64,000 nt of DNA from Silene latifolia (taxonomy: Eukaryota > Streptophyta > Magnoliopsida > Caryophyllales > Caryophyllaceae), in the NCBI RefSeq assembly GCF_048544455.1, contig NC_133529.1, positions 54,121,401-54,185,400 on the forward strand. Reading direction: 5' to 3'. Positions 11,603 through 23,100 of this stretch are shown piece by piece. The position numbers were made by a program, and so were the translations under genes. Positions within the stretch are counted from its first letter, which is position 1; each line of letters starts with the position of its first letter. The notes beneath the pieces were generated by a model that searched no databases, was not told the DNA's origin, and saw only the letters and a list, made by a program, of their open reading frames with translations.

Positions 11603-13573
11603 CTACTCGTCGCCCTCCGCGTCGCTATCGCGGACGTCCTCTACCCTGAACTCCGGATCCTCCTCCTCCTCTCTCCTCCTCCTCTGCTCAGCTCGAGCTC
11701 TCTCCGCTGCTGCCGCCGGGTCCTCATCCTCCTCCTCCTCCTCAGCAAACTCCGGGTACCATTCAGCTGGGTACCGGTAAAAGGAAGTGTGTGGCCAACC
11801 CTCTGGGATTGGACGGTGTCGCCTCAAGTGGTACTCGTACAGAGGGTGTAAGGTAAGAGCTAAGTCCCTCTCCATACGAGCCTGTCTCTCTGCAATCTCA
11901 AGCAACAAACCGTCACGGCGCCCTTGGTCCATGACCGCGAACGCCACAAATGGTAGAGGTGGTACGAAAGTAGCCGGTAGGACCGGCTGTGCCTGTGTCT
12001 GGTCGGTGGGTGCAGGAGTAGGAGTAGGAATAGGGGTCGGGATGGGAGTAGCCGTGGAAGGCTGGGCACTCCCAGAAGGTGTGGACCCCTCTCCAGTCTC
12101 AAGTCTACGCCGCTTCTTGGCGGCGGGTAAAGTGGGAGGTGGTCGGAGTGGAAGGTGGAAGTCAGGCAGTGGTGGAAGTCGGGCGCCCCTAGCGACAGTA
12201 GGCAAAGGGTCTAGACGGGGGAGAGTGTCACAAGGTAAGTCCACAGACAAGGAACCGTCTATCTTCCATGTCTGGTAGTCAGTGGTCAGCCAATGCTGAG
12301 AAAGTATGGCATCCAAACTCAGATACCTCTCTCCCTCGAGGTACTGCAAGTCACGAGGCCAGACGGGGAAAAGGGAACGGGCAAGAATGGTGGCTATGCC
12401 ACTGCAGGCAATAGATCCCTTGACCTTCGCCCCCGGGCCTGGAAGTACTGGGCGGTCAAATATGCAATGTTGAGGGCAAAAGGACCCTCACAGTCAATGT
12501 TCAGGTAACCGCGTAAGATGGAGAGCCCGTTGTTGGTGATGTTGTTTGGCTCCTTTCGGCCAAAAATGGTGCTCCCCATCAATCTAAGAAAGTAACGGGC
12601 AGGGGGAAGGTGGACCTGTGCGAGCTTTCGCTCGGGAAAGGTGGTCTGGGCCAAGGTCCGCCAAAGCTGACGAATGACCCTCCTAGGGGCGGTAGCGTCG
12701 CCCGTAGAGGAAAGGCCAAGTCTGCTACCAAACTCCTCCAAAGTCATCGGAAAAGTCCGGTTGAACAACCGGAAAGACACAGAAGAACTAGTGGGGGCAG
12801 CGTCGTGTGCCCCGGAGGAGAAGGTGAAGGAGCTGAGGAACTCAAGACTCAGCTCCAGAAAGGTACGGCCACTCATAGTAATGAGTGGTCATCCCCGTGC
12901 CCCGTAAAAGCTCACAAACTAACTCGTAGATGCCGAGTCTCTCAAGTGCCGGTTTATCTAAAAATCGGGAAGGTACAAACTCACTGCCTAGGAGGTGATA
13001 AAACCTCTTACGGTGTACACCATTAATGAAAATTACCTGCGGATAGTCGGGGTGAGAGTCGAGGGAGTCGTCCCCTCGGACAGTGACTGTGCCAGAAGGA
13101 GCAGCTGAAGTAGAAGGAGCAGCCGAAGTAGAGGTGGCAGGAGCTGGTGTAGAACGAGCACGTCTACGACCTCGGCCCCGGTCTCTAGAACCCGAAGTAG
13201 AAGCCCGTCCAGTGACGGTGCGAGGAACTAGGGCCGCTCTAAAGGCAGCTGCAACTGCAGGTGAGTCCGCCACAGGTGTGAAAGCAGCGGCTGGAGTAGA
13301 GGATGTGGCTGCTGTGGCCACCACTGACGAAGAAAGACTAGTAGCAGTGCTAGCAGTGGTGGTGGCTGTGACTGAAGTGGCAGCCGAAACGGAGCTAGCA
13401 GTGGTGCTAGCTGGCATAAAAAAAGTACCGGCAGCTGAAACTAAGAACACAGGGGCTGCGGTACTAACAGAAGTGGAGGCGGTGGTAACAGCAGGGACCA
13501 CCGTCTCAGTCAGGGATGGACTAGAAGTCGAGCTAGTGGAGGGCAGAGAGCTAGAATCCATCCTGTATACCAA
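11603..13573 (-). pseudogene. ATHILA ORF-1-like protein of Athila-A
   Basis: Three overlapping reading frames make one protein broken by two frameshifts, near 12870 and near 12405. The first part (13573-12842) has a long Ser/Thr/Ala-rich N-terminus and then RKRFYHLLGSEFVPSRFLD. The middle (12876-12394) carries the conserved core, including VSFRLFNRTFPMTLEEFGS. The last part (12349-11603) has LQYLEGERYLSL, a Pro/Thr-rich linker and a very acidic, Glu/Arg-rich tail. The pattern fits the plant ATHILA ORF-1 family, whose function is unknown. It sits where Athila elements place an extra ORF near the 3' LTR. No transmembrane segment is obvious, so I do not call it an envelope protein. High GC for this window suggests it was once under coding constraint. 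Confidence 0.65.
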
Positions 13574-14823
13574 GGGCAGGGGAATTGATAAGAAAACAGC
13601 GGCTAAACAGCACGAAAACAGCGTGAAAACAACATGACAATCCCCAAACAGTCAAAAAAATCGACTTCAGCCCGAAAATTCCCAATTATCCTCAAAATTT
13701 TCGAATGACAGCATGTAAACAGCGATAGGGGCGGGATAACAAGCAACAACAACAGCAATTAAGCAACAAATGAAGGTTACTAAGCATATGGCAGCATCAA
13801 AAACCAAGTCATACAGTCGAAAACCAGGTTTCAGTTGAAAATTTCGACTGTAAAGACCCCTAAACGCAAATTTCGTGTAAAATTCTAATTAATCATGCAA
13901 CAAACAGTGAGGAGACGGGAATGATCATCAAGCAAGACAGATAAGGGCAAGCAATGATAGTTAAAATCGAAAAACTCGACTAAACAAAGAATTTCGAAAC
14001 CTTAACCTAATTTACCTCATAAAAATAAGAAATTAATGAAATTAAAAAGCCATGAGGTGTAGGAATTACTTACTTGTTGAGAATGAACCTACGAATTGCA
14101 ATTAATCTTCAAAGAACAAGCAAAAATGGCGATTTTTTTGATCGAAAAACCGCAAACCCTAATCCCACTAATAAACCGTGTAAAATAGCATGAATCAAGG
14201 GGAAAACAAAGGGCTTTGAATGATTAATTAACAAGTAACAAATTGTAGGTGACGGATTTGGTAAATGGGCAAGAAATAGCAGGGATTTGGGGATGTTTTA
14301 ATCGCAAAAAAGGAGAGGGTGTCGAAAATAATGGGGAAAATGAAATAAGAATGAAAAAGAAGGAAGTTAAGGAAAAACTCCCTGCGTCTCTTGCAATTTC
14401 ACTCGATCGAGTGGTTTAAAACTGATCGATCGAGGACTTTGATAATTCATCCACTCGATCGAGTAGAAATTTACTCGATCGAGAACTCCCCATTTCTGCT
14501 TTACTCGATCGACTGGTATGGCATTACTCGATCAAACAGAATCCACTCGATCGAGTACAAAAAGTACTCGATCGAGCTCTTTTTCTCGGGTACGCTCTTG
14601 AATTCGTCATTCTTCCTTTATATTTGCGTAAAATTCCCCAAACCTGCATAGAAACACTCGCAAAAATATCCCAAAATACCAAATATGCAAAGTAACAGTC
14701 TATAATATCTATCTACGCTAAAATTTGTCTAAATTCTAATTGTCCTAATTAAAAGCATTAAAAGAAATTCAACGGAAATTCAAAAATTGTTTATACAAGT
14801 TGGTACACAGGGCATTTCCCCGC
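13574..14823 (-). other. Athila-A spacer between gag-pro and ATHILA-type ORF
   Basis: No coding region is visible. This is where RT, RNase H and integrase would lie in a complete Athila element, and none of their motifs are present in any frame. The segment 14398-14580 holds a dense cluster of CTCGATCGAG-like palindromes, the same motif as in the LTRs and in gag. Confidence 0.6.
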
Positions 14824-17811
14824 TCAATTCCCAAAGCAATTCAGTAGCCCCTCGGAGGGCTCCTGACTGGAGGACGTCACCTCAGCAACATTGATCGTCC
14901 TCTTCAGCTTCCATGAGCTTGAACTTGAATCACTGGGAGGAGAATAGTTCACATCCACGTATGCGCGAACTTTTCTCACCCTTGCTCTTTTCTCACCGGC
15001 TTTGACACTGTCACTCCCACTTTGACTGACATTAATTGCACAATGCCCTTTGACAGCTCCTTCATTGTTTTCATCTGTACCTGCAGCAAGGAAAACATAC
15101 GAACTTTCCTCCTTTTTGCTCTCAACCTGAGGCGGAGGGGTCACAATAGCAGCACAATGCTCCAAATTTTCATTTGGAGTGTCAATAATAGGGTCAACAG
15201 AAGAGAGGGAATTGCAAGGCTGAGCTTGCATAGGAGCCCTCTGGAACTTAGACTGATGGAATATCAGCTCCTCGTCACCAACCTGAAAACTCAACGTCTT
15301 ACCCCCGACGTCTATTACTGCACGGGCAGTAGATAAAAATGGTCTCCCTAAAATAATAGGGGTATATGCATTTTCGGGGATGTCTAATACAACGAAGTCA
15401 ACGGGAATAAAGAACCTCCCGATCTTCACAGGTACGTCTTCTATTACACCTAATGGCCGTGATATGCTATGGTCGGCCATCTGAACAGTCATGTTGGTGC
15501 AATTAAACTTTGTCAAACCAAGTCTCTTAGCCAGAGACAACGGTAAGACACTCACGCTAGCGCCAAGATCGCATAACGCGTTATCAATCAAATGGGTACC
15601 GATATGACATGGAATTGAGAAACTACCCGGGTCTGACTGTTTGGGAGGTAACTTATTCTGAACTAGGGTCGTCCCTACCTCAGTCAAGGCTACCGTCTCA
15701 TTATCACTAATATGCCTCTTACATGATAAAATTTCTTTCATAAATTTAAGGTAAGAGGGTACCTGTGTCAGCAGTTCGGCGAATGGTACAGTGACCTGTA
15801 AGCTTCTCAAGATTTCGGCAAATTTGCCGAATTGTTGGTTAGCTTTAGTATTCTGTAGACGCCTCGGGAAGGGAACCGTGATGGGTATCTCGAGTCCCTT
15901 GTTTCTCTCTTCCAACGTGTCAGCCGGATCAAGTTCTGTATCCTTTGGACGCTTCTTTCCTCTCGAACGAGGTCTGTCAGGCGATTTCTCACTCGATCGA
16001 GCACTAGCAGGCTCTCGATCAAGCTGCCCATTATCCATACTACTCGATCGACCAAAATTCCCATTCGATCGAGTAGTTTCCTCAACAACATCACTCGATC
16101 GAGTAGAAAATTAACTCGATCGAGCAGTTGGCTTTTCCTGTTCACTCGATCGAGTAGAAATTCCACTCGATCGAGCACTTTCTTCAGCAAATCTACTCGA
16201 TCGACCTCCAGAAACTAGTCGATCGAGTACCTTCTTAGCCGTCAGCTCATTTCCTTTGATAGAACACTGTTCATCAGCTATTATTTCCTTCCTCGGGTCT
16301 GATTTCAACACTTCCGGCCCCTCATATGAACGACCGCTTCTCAAATTGATTAAATTTACCGTCTCATGTGGATTTTTGTCAGTTTGTGACGGTAAATGAC
16401 CCGGTTTCCTTGTAGACTGGTTTGCGGCTAACTGGGCAACTTGAGTTTCAAGTGCCTTGATGGATGCATCTTTCTGTTGATCACTCAACTGCCACTGCTT
16501 TGTAAAAGATTGCAACATAGTCTTTAGCTCACCAATCTCACTCACCCCTCCAGAAGATGATGCTCCGTGATTGGGAGGAGGGAAGGAAGGAGACTTCTGA
16601 AAGCCTTGTTGATTCTTATGTGGGGGAGCATACGGCTGCTGCTAGTGTGGAGGAGGGGTAAGATTGAGCACATTCTGACTAGTCCACCTCAAATTGGGAT
16701 GGACTGCCCCTTGGCTGTTGTAATAGGAACCTCCTCCTTGCCTATATTGTTGAAAGGCAAGGACTTGTTCCTTCTCCGTAAGACAGCCAACAGGAGTGTG
16801 ACCGTCATTGCTCCCACACCTCTCACATGTGACGGTCTCCCCTCTAGTAAGCATATGGACCGTCTGAGGCTCCCCAGCAGAATGTAACTCTAACTTGTCA
16901 AATCTAGCATTCATGGCTTCCAGCTGAGCCACAACCTGCTTATCAACTGCATGAACTGTTCTAATACCATCCCTCGGGTTTCCATACTCAGCACTATGAT
17001 TCGCTATCTCTTCAATAAGGACCCATCCCTTATCATCATCGGTATTTTCCTGGAATCTCCCGTTAGATGACGCATCAAGTATGGCTCTGTGGTCATCGTA
17101 CAGTCCATTGTAGAACTGGTTAGACAGAAACCACGGGTCAAAACCATGGTGAGGAATAGACCTCACCAACTTCTTGAATCGGGACCATGCCTCATATAAA
17201 GTCTCATCGGGAGCCTGCTTGAAACTGGTAATCTTGGCCCTTAGCTGATTGGTGCGCTGTGGAGGGAAATATCTCTTGTAAAAGGCAAGAGCAAGAGACT
17301 CCCAATCTGTAACCCCTGCAGTTGTGCGGTCCAAATCAGTCAGCCACTCCCTGGCCGAGTCAGTCAAAGAAAAAGGAAACAGAACTTCCTTAATCTTGTC
17401 TTGAGTTACCCCCTTTGTGGCGGGGATAGTAGAACAGTAGTCAGTAAATACCTCCATATGCTTCCTCGGGTCTTCACCTGCCACACCTCTATAGAGATTT
17501 CTCTCTACCAGATTGATATAGGAAGGACGGATGTCGAATGTATTCCCATCCTCAGTCTGGAGATTGAAACCCTTTGGAATTGAGGATGCTTTAGGCACCG
17601 AGTGACTGGAAAGTTTCGGCATCTTTACTTGTTGATCGGCAGAAATAGGAATGTCTTCTGCGAAAAGAGAATGATGTAGCTCTGGCTCGAAAGTACTCAA
17701 GTCTTCCTTTCGTGATTTTTTCTGTAGATGGAGTCTATGCCTAAATAGTCTCTCTGGCTCTGAATCAGCTGAAACTAACTCAAACCTGTCTGACCTGGGC
17801 ATAAACAACAC
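14824..17811 (-). pseudogene. gag: Athila-A gag and aspartic protease
   Basis: One continuous frame from ATG at 17811 to TGA at 14824 is broken only by TAG at 16642-16644 and TAA at 16111-16113. The first 390 codons are a Ty3/gypsy Gag: a retrotrans_gag domain with WLTDLDR and FYKRYFPP, then a degenerate zinc knuckle CERCGSNDGHTPVGC near 16810. A coiled-coil-like stretch lies near 16545-16430. Next comes a linker of repeated RSS/DR residues, encoded by CTCGATCGAG repeats (16230-15988). The aspartic protease follows, with active site CDLGASVSVLP (DLGAS in place of the usual DTG/DSG) near 15580 and the flap-side motif ILGRPFL near 15345. Gag and protease are the only enzymatic parts this element keeps. 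With only two stops in 2988 bp it decayed recently, in line with the similar LTRs. Confidence 0.9.
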
Positions 17812-17902
17812 TGAAAGAAAATAAGTAAGAACTGCCTCAAGGAATAAAAAATTCCCTGAGACGGATAAAATAAACGAAACAAAGACAGATACAGCAATTG
17901 CC

Positions 17903-17920
17903 TCCCCGGCAACGGCGCCA
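17903..17920 (-). promoter_or_regulatory. Athila-A primer-binding site, tRNA-Asp type
   Basis: The plus strand reads TCCCCGGCAACGGCGCCA, an 18-nt match to the 3' end (with CCA) of plant tRNA-Asp as I know it. The minus strand is therefore the PBS. It lies five bases inside the 5' LTR, as expected for Athila elements. Confidence 0.92.
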
Positions 17921-17925
17921 AAATT

Positions 17926-20900
17926 TGATACGTCTGTCGTGTACCTACCAAAAATAAACTAACTAAACTAACTATATAGCTAGGGAAGTCAGGTCGATCT
18001 CCTCAGGGAGGCAAGATATCTGTAGAAGTCCGTCAATTTGGTCACAAATTGGGGGGGGGGGGGGGGTTGTTTGAATTGGTTTTCTAAACTAAAAAGGTTT
18101 AAGGGAAAGAGAAGTAAAGAAAGAGCAATAAAAGCAGAGAAAGATGATAAACTATCAGATAAAAGGGGACATGTTGTGGACATGGGCCACGGGGGCGCTT
18201 GGGAACAAGCGTTTGCATTTGTGGAGTCGCCACCAATTTATTGTGGAAAATTGGAAACCGTTCGAATACCTCGTGCCATGTCAAGACACAAAGTAGTGAC
18301 ATGAACACCAAGAACTCGTTACCCTTAGCATTCTATGTCTAGAATGACTCTCGTGGATGCCAATGAACACGGATGTTCACAGAGATCTGGAGTAAGGGGT
18401 GAGGGTACGTATTAGGAAGCTCTTTTGATCGAACACCTAATCCCGCCCGCCTCGATAGCGGCCTCTACTAATGATTAGGGAAATTGTCTATACTTGATAT
18501 ATCGTCGATTATATGCATGCAATGCAACATCCAAGTTTTAATCCTAGCATGTGAATTTAGACTAAGTCGGTTAACACGTAATTTAGCATACAATTAATGT
18601 CAAAGTAGGATTTAGTGTTCAATTACATGTGAAGGCATGCAAATAAATCATACAAATGCGATAAATAATACAATAATAGAAAATTACAATAATTACATTG
18701 GATTAATTGATTTATGTCGAAAATACCTTTAAAACGGATAATTTGAGAAAAGGAATAAAAGAATAAATTAACGAACAAGAATTAGACGATAATACGGATA
18801 ATAGTCAATTATACGTAAGCTAATTAAACTAGGTCAAGCAACAATGGAAGTTCAGAGACAGAAATCAACCTGGAAGAGGCGCAGCAGGACTGCGCCCTTT
18901 GGAAGAGGCGCAACAGTTGCTGCGTCTGTTCCAAGGGTGAGTTCTGGCTGTGAAGCTGGAACTGCAAATTGTTAATATTCGTGGGTGAATTTAATGGTTA
19001 ATTGCGATATTTGACTCGGATGAAAGTGATTTAATACATTATTTACATGTGAATGAGTCATAAAAACGATAAAACATGGATGAAACGAATGTAAACGGAT
19101 TAATTACACGGATGAAAGATTGATCAGTGACATGAGTGAACTAATTAGGTTAGATATGTCGAATTAATGAAGGACTAATGACGGATATGATAATAAACAG
19201 ATGGGAATATATCAAAGACGAATTCCAGAGACTCAATATTGATGAATCGAACCTCTAAAACCCGGTTTGACTTTAATGACGAAAACCCGCAAATATTGGA
19301 TTATAAGGGATTTAAGTAGGGAATTAATGAGATGAACTATATATTAATGATGATGAACAATTTATATGTCAAATTATTATGTTCAGATTGTTATATTAAA
19401 ACAAGGAACAAATGAAAACAAACGAAAAACAAACGAGTCAACGAAAGACGAAGGAAGAAGAAAGGAAGCAGGAACTGCGGCAGCCTCACGAAGAGGCGCA
19501 GCAGTTGCTGCGTCCTTTCTCGACAGTTGTCCTCTGATAATCCGTAAAAAGGGTTTTAAACAAAGGGTTTTAGAAATCGGTTTTAATGATATTTTCGACA
19601 TAAACCTTACAATATGATTACAAAAATAAAGAACAATAAATAAAAGAGAGATTTACACCCTCAGACTTACATGTTTGACGAAACGAGAAGAACTAAGTTA
19701 TCGATTAGTGATGCTCGACTCGAATGTAGACGAAAGTGCCCTCGTAAGAGGAAAACGATTAGATTAATTAAGTTGATTGATGGTGGAGTTGGTCAAATTG
19801 GTCGGTCATGCAAACGAGGCTGGTACTCAGAAGGATCCGAGCTTACGTGGTCGAATGTTCAAGCACGTAGACGCCAAAAAGTAAGAACAAAGGTCTAGAA
19901 TGCAAAGGAAGAAGAGAAGGGCGGACACTCGCGTGAGAAATATGAGGAGCGAAGGCTCCTATTTATACTAATCACACATAGGGAATTAGGAAAGGAGAGA
20001 AAGATCCGGAAATAACCGACTTAGGTTAAACACGGAAACTTGGACAAAAAGAAAGCCTGGGGAAAAGGCGCAGCAGAGCTGCGTCCCTTGGAAGAGGCGC
20101 AACACCTGCTGCGTCCTTTCCTCAACGGGTTCCTCCTGCGCAAGAAAGCGCGTTTGACAGCCTGTCGTATTTTAGGCATAACTTTCTCTACAAGACTCGG
20201 ATTAAGGTGATTTCGGTGGCATTGGAAAGCTAAAAGAAAGATCTATAACTTTCTGTGAAATAGGTCTGACCCAAAAAAGTCGTTATCAACTCGTAAAATG
20301 GGCCTAAATGTCGGGTTGTAGTTTTAACTAAATGAAATGCGTATTTTGTAATGTAAACTTTAAGTTTAGCCCAAAGAAGTGACATGGGACTCAAAATGAG
20401 ATATAATCTCAACATTTTATGACATCTTAACCTTAGGTAGACAAGCACATTGCTTTGACTCGGGATTTGACGGTTTTAGGAAATGAAGACGGTTTTTGAC
20501 CCGGACTCCAAATGTACTCTAATTACTGCCAAAACGACCGTAATGACGCGTAGATGACAATTAAGAGGTAGACATCAATGTTTGAGCAATCACTTGACGA
20601 TAAACTTACGAACTGTCACAAATCGTTCCGCGTACCAAACATGCGGCCCAATCATCACCGGGTGGTTTGCGGGAGGTGTAGAAATGAGGTGTCTACACAT
20701 GTCAGGATTTCGGTTCACTACGGTAGTCCAGTGACTCAACTGTAAACAACTTAGACAAATTAATGCGAGAGGGATACGGAAAGGTCCTTTCGGTCCACTT
20801 TCTATCCTAAAATACAACTAACTTAACTTCCATCTTCGTCAGGGTAGTCTACTGTTCATAGCAGGCCTATTTAGTTCAATCTTTCGATCCAGGATTAATT

Positions 20901-21946
20901 TTAGCCAGATTAAAAGGGTGACTCAGAAGCGTGCACTCAACTAAGTCGGTAAAATACAATTAAATTGCTATGGTGACAGAATCTCACAATTAATTCATCT
21001 AACCTATTTACTACATCGTCACATTCCTACCGTAGATCCCCTAATCCCAACATGAATTAGATTTAGCTACTCATGTTGCTATTAATACTATCAAAACTAA
21101 CAGCAGATAAATAACCAGCATTCAACATATTAAAACGATTATTAAATTGCATAAAAAGTAAATTAGGGCAAAAAGTAAATAAAGCAAGACGAAGAATTAA
21201 AACAAATGAAATGAAGTTTATTATTAAGAAAGGAGAAAGAGATTACAATCGTGCGAATCCGGCATAAAGAACAATCAAATCCGAGCGAAATCAATCCCAA
21301 AATAAAGTTACAGTGAAGGAGAAAATAGTACACAGTCTTGAATGATAGATAAACTTTGATAGTAGGAAAATTAGATGCTAATAACCTAGTAACGTAATGC
21401 TTAAATAGAAAACCAACTAAGTCCATAAGCTAAAATAAATTCACTGGCTAATTAAAGCCCACGCCAGCAGAAACCACTCGATCGAGTGGAATAAAACCAC
21501 TCGATCGAGCAAGACTCCATAAAATCTACTCGATCGAGTAGAATAGTTACTCGATCGAGTAACCCCTCTTTATAGCACTTCTGGATCGAGTAGAAAAGCA
21601 CTCGATCGACCAACCAAGGATGTAGAAACCACTCGATCGACTAACAAAACCACTCGATCGAGTCTTCTGTCTTCAATTCAGCTCAAATCCATGCCCGACT
21701 GCCTCGTAAACCGTGCCTTCACGCACTCCAATGTAGTATCTCACTCTGGAAAATCCCGTCTCCTCAAAATGCATGCAAAAAGGACGAAAAATGGTACGAT
21801 TCCACTACTTTCGCGTTCATTTCTTCAAAATGGACGAAACGAACCAAAGTAGCCAATTCGGGGCATAATGCAATATAAATAGTACAAAAGTACACATAAA
21901 TACGTGCTAAAATAGGCTAAAAAGACTATATAAAATGCACGTATCA
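17926..21946 (-). repeat. Athila-A 5' LTR, interrupted by S2
   Basis: The two parts, 17926-18173 and 20702-21946, sum to 1493 bp and align along their whole length with the 3' LTR. A run of 16 G at 18051-18066 and the CTCGATCGAG cluster at 21475-21665 match those of the other LTR. The break falls between GGGGACATG and TCAGG. Confidence 0.92.
18174..20697 (-). mobile_element. Solo LTR S2, Tat/Ogre type (2.5 kb)
   Basis: On the minus strand it starts TGTAGACACC at 20697 and ends GGCCCATGTCCACAA at 18174. The flanks share CATG (18170-18173 and 20698-20701), or ACATG if the boundary moves one base. Both ends resemble the 5' LTR of Tat-B (start TGTAGATACC, end GGCCCATGTCCA), so it belongs to a related family. 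There is no internal region. It holds GC-rich imperfect palindromes (GGCGCAGCAG with CTGCTGCG partners) at about 18880-18950, 19485-19525 and 20060-20125. Small ORFs inside (for example 19366-19617 and 19671-19898) look fortuitous. Confidence 0.85.
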
Positions 21947-21951
21947 TCCAT

Positions 21952-23096
<1,145 letters not shown>

Positions 23097-23100
<4 letters not shown>

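Larger units (their letters stand above)
8404..21946 (-). mobile_element. Athila-A, LTR retrotransposon lacking RT and integrase
   Basis: Two LTRs (8404-9895 and 17926-21946) start TGATACGTCTGTCG and end GCACGTATCA in plus orientation. They flank an internal region with gag-protease, an ATHILA-type ORF, a tRNA-Asp PBS and a PPT. The element is bounded by TCCAT repeats. The LTR copies differ at roughly 25-30 sites by eye over about 1490 bp, near 2%, so insertion was recent. The 5' LTR is interrupted by solo LTR S2. About 11.0 kb remain without S2. No reverse transcriptase, RNase H or integrase coding is present, so it must have moved with enzymes supplied by another element. Confidence 0.92.

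Noticed and set aside
11603-13573. Envelope gene of Athila-A
   Set aside because: Position would fit an env-like ORF, but I see no signal peptide or membrane segment, and the core matches the ATHILA ORF-1 pattern.
11787-13637. Plus-strand ORFs of 138-184 codons rich in Glu, Val and Ala
   Set aside because: They are shadows of the GC-rich ATHILA-type ORF on the minus strand; the minus strand has the conserved motifs.
18172-20697. S2 boundary at 18172 with full TG...CA ends
   Set aside because: That choice leaves only a 2-bp flank match; 18174 gives CATG on both sides and an LTR end like Tat-B. One or two bases of doubt remain.
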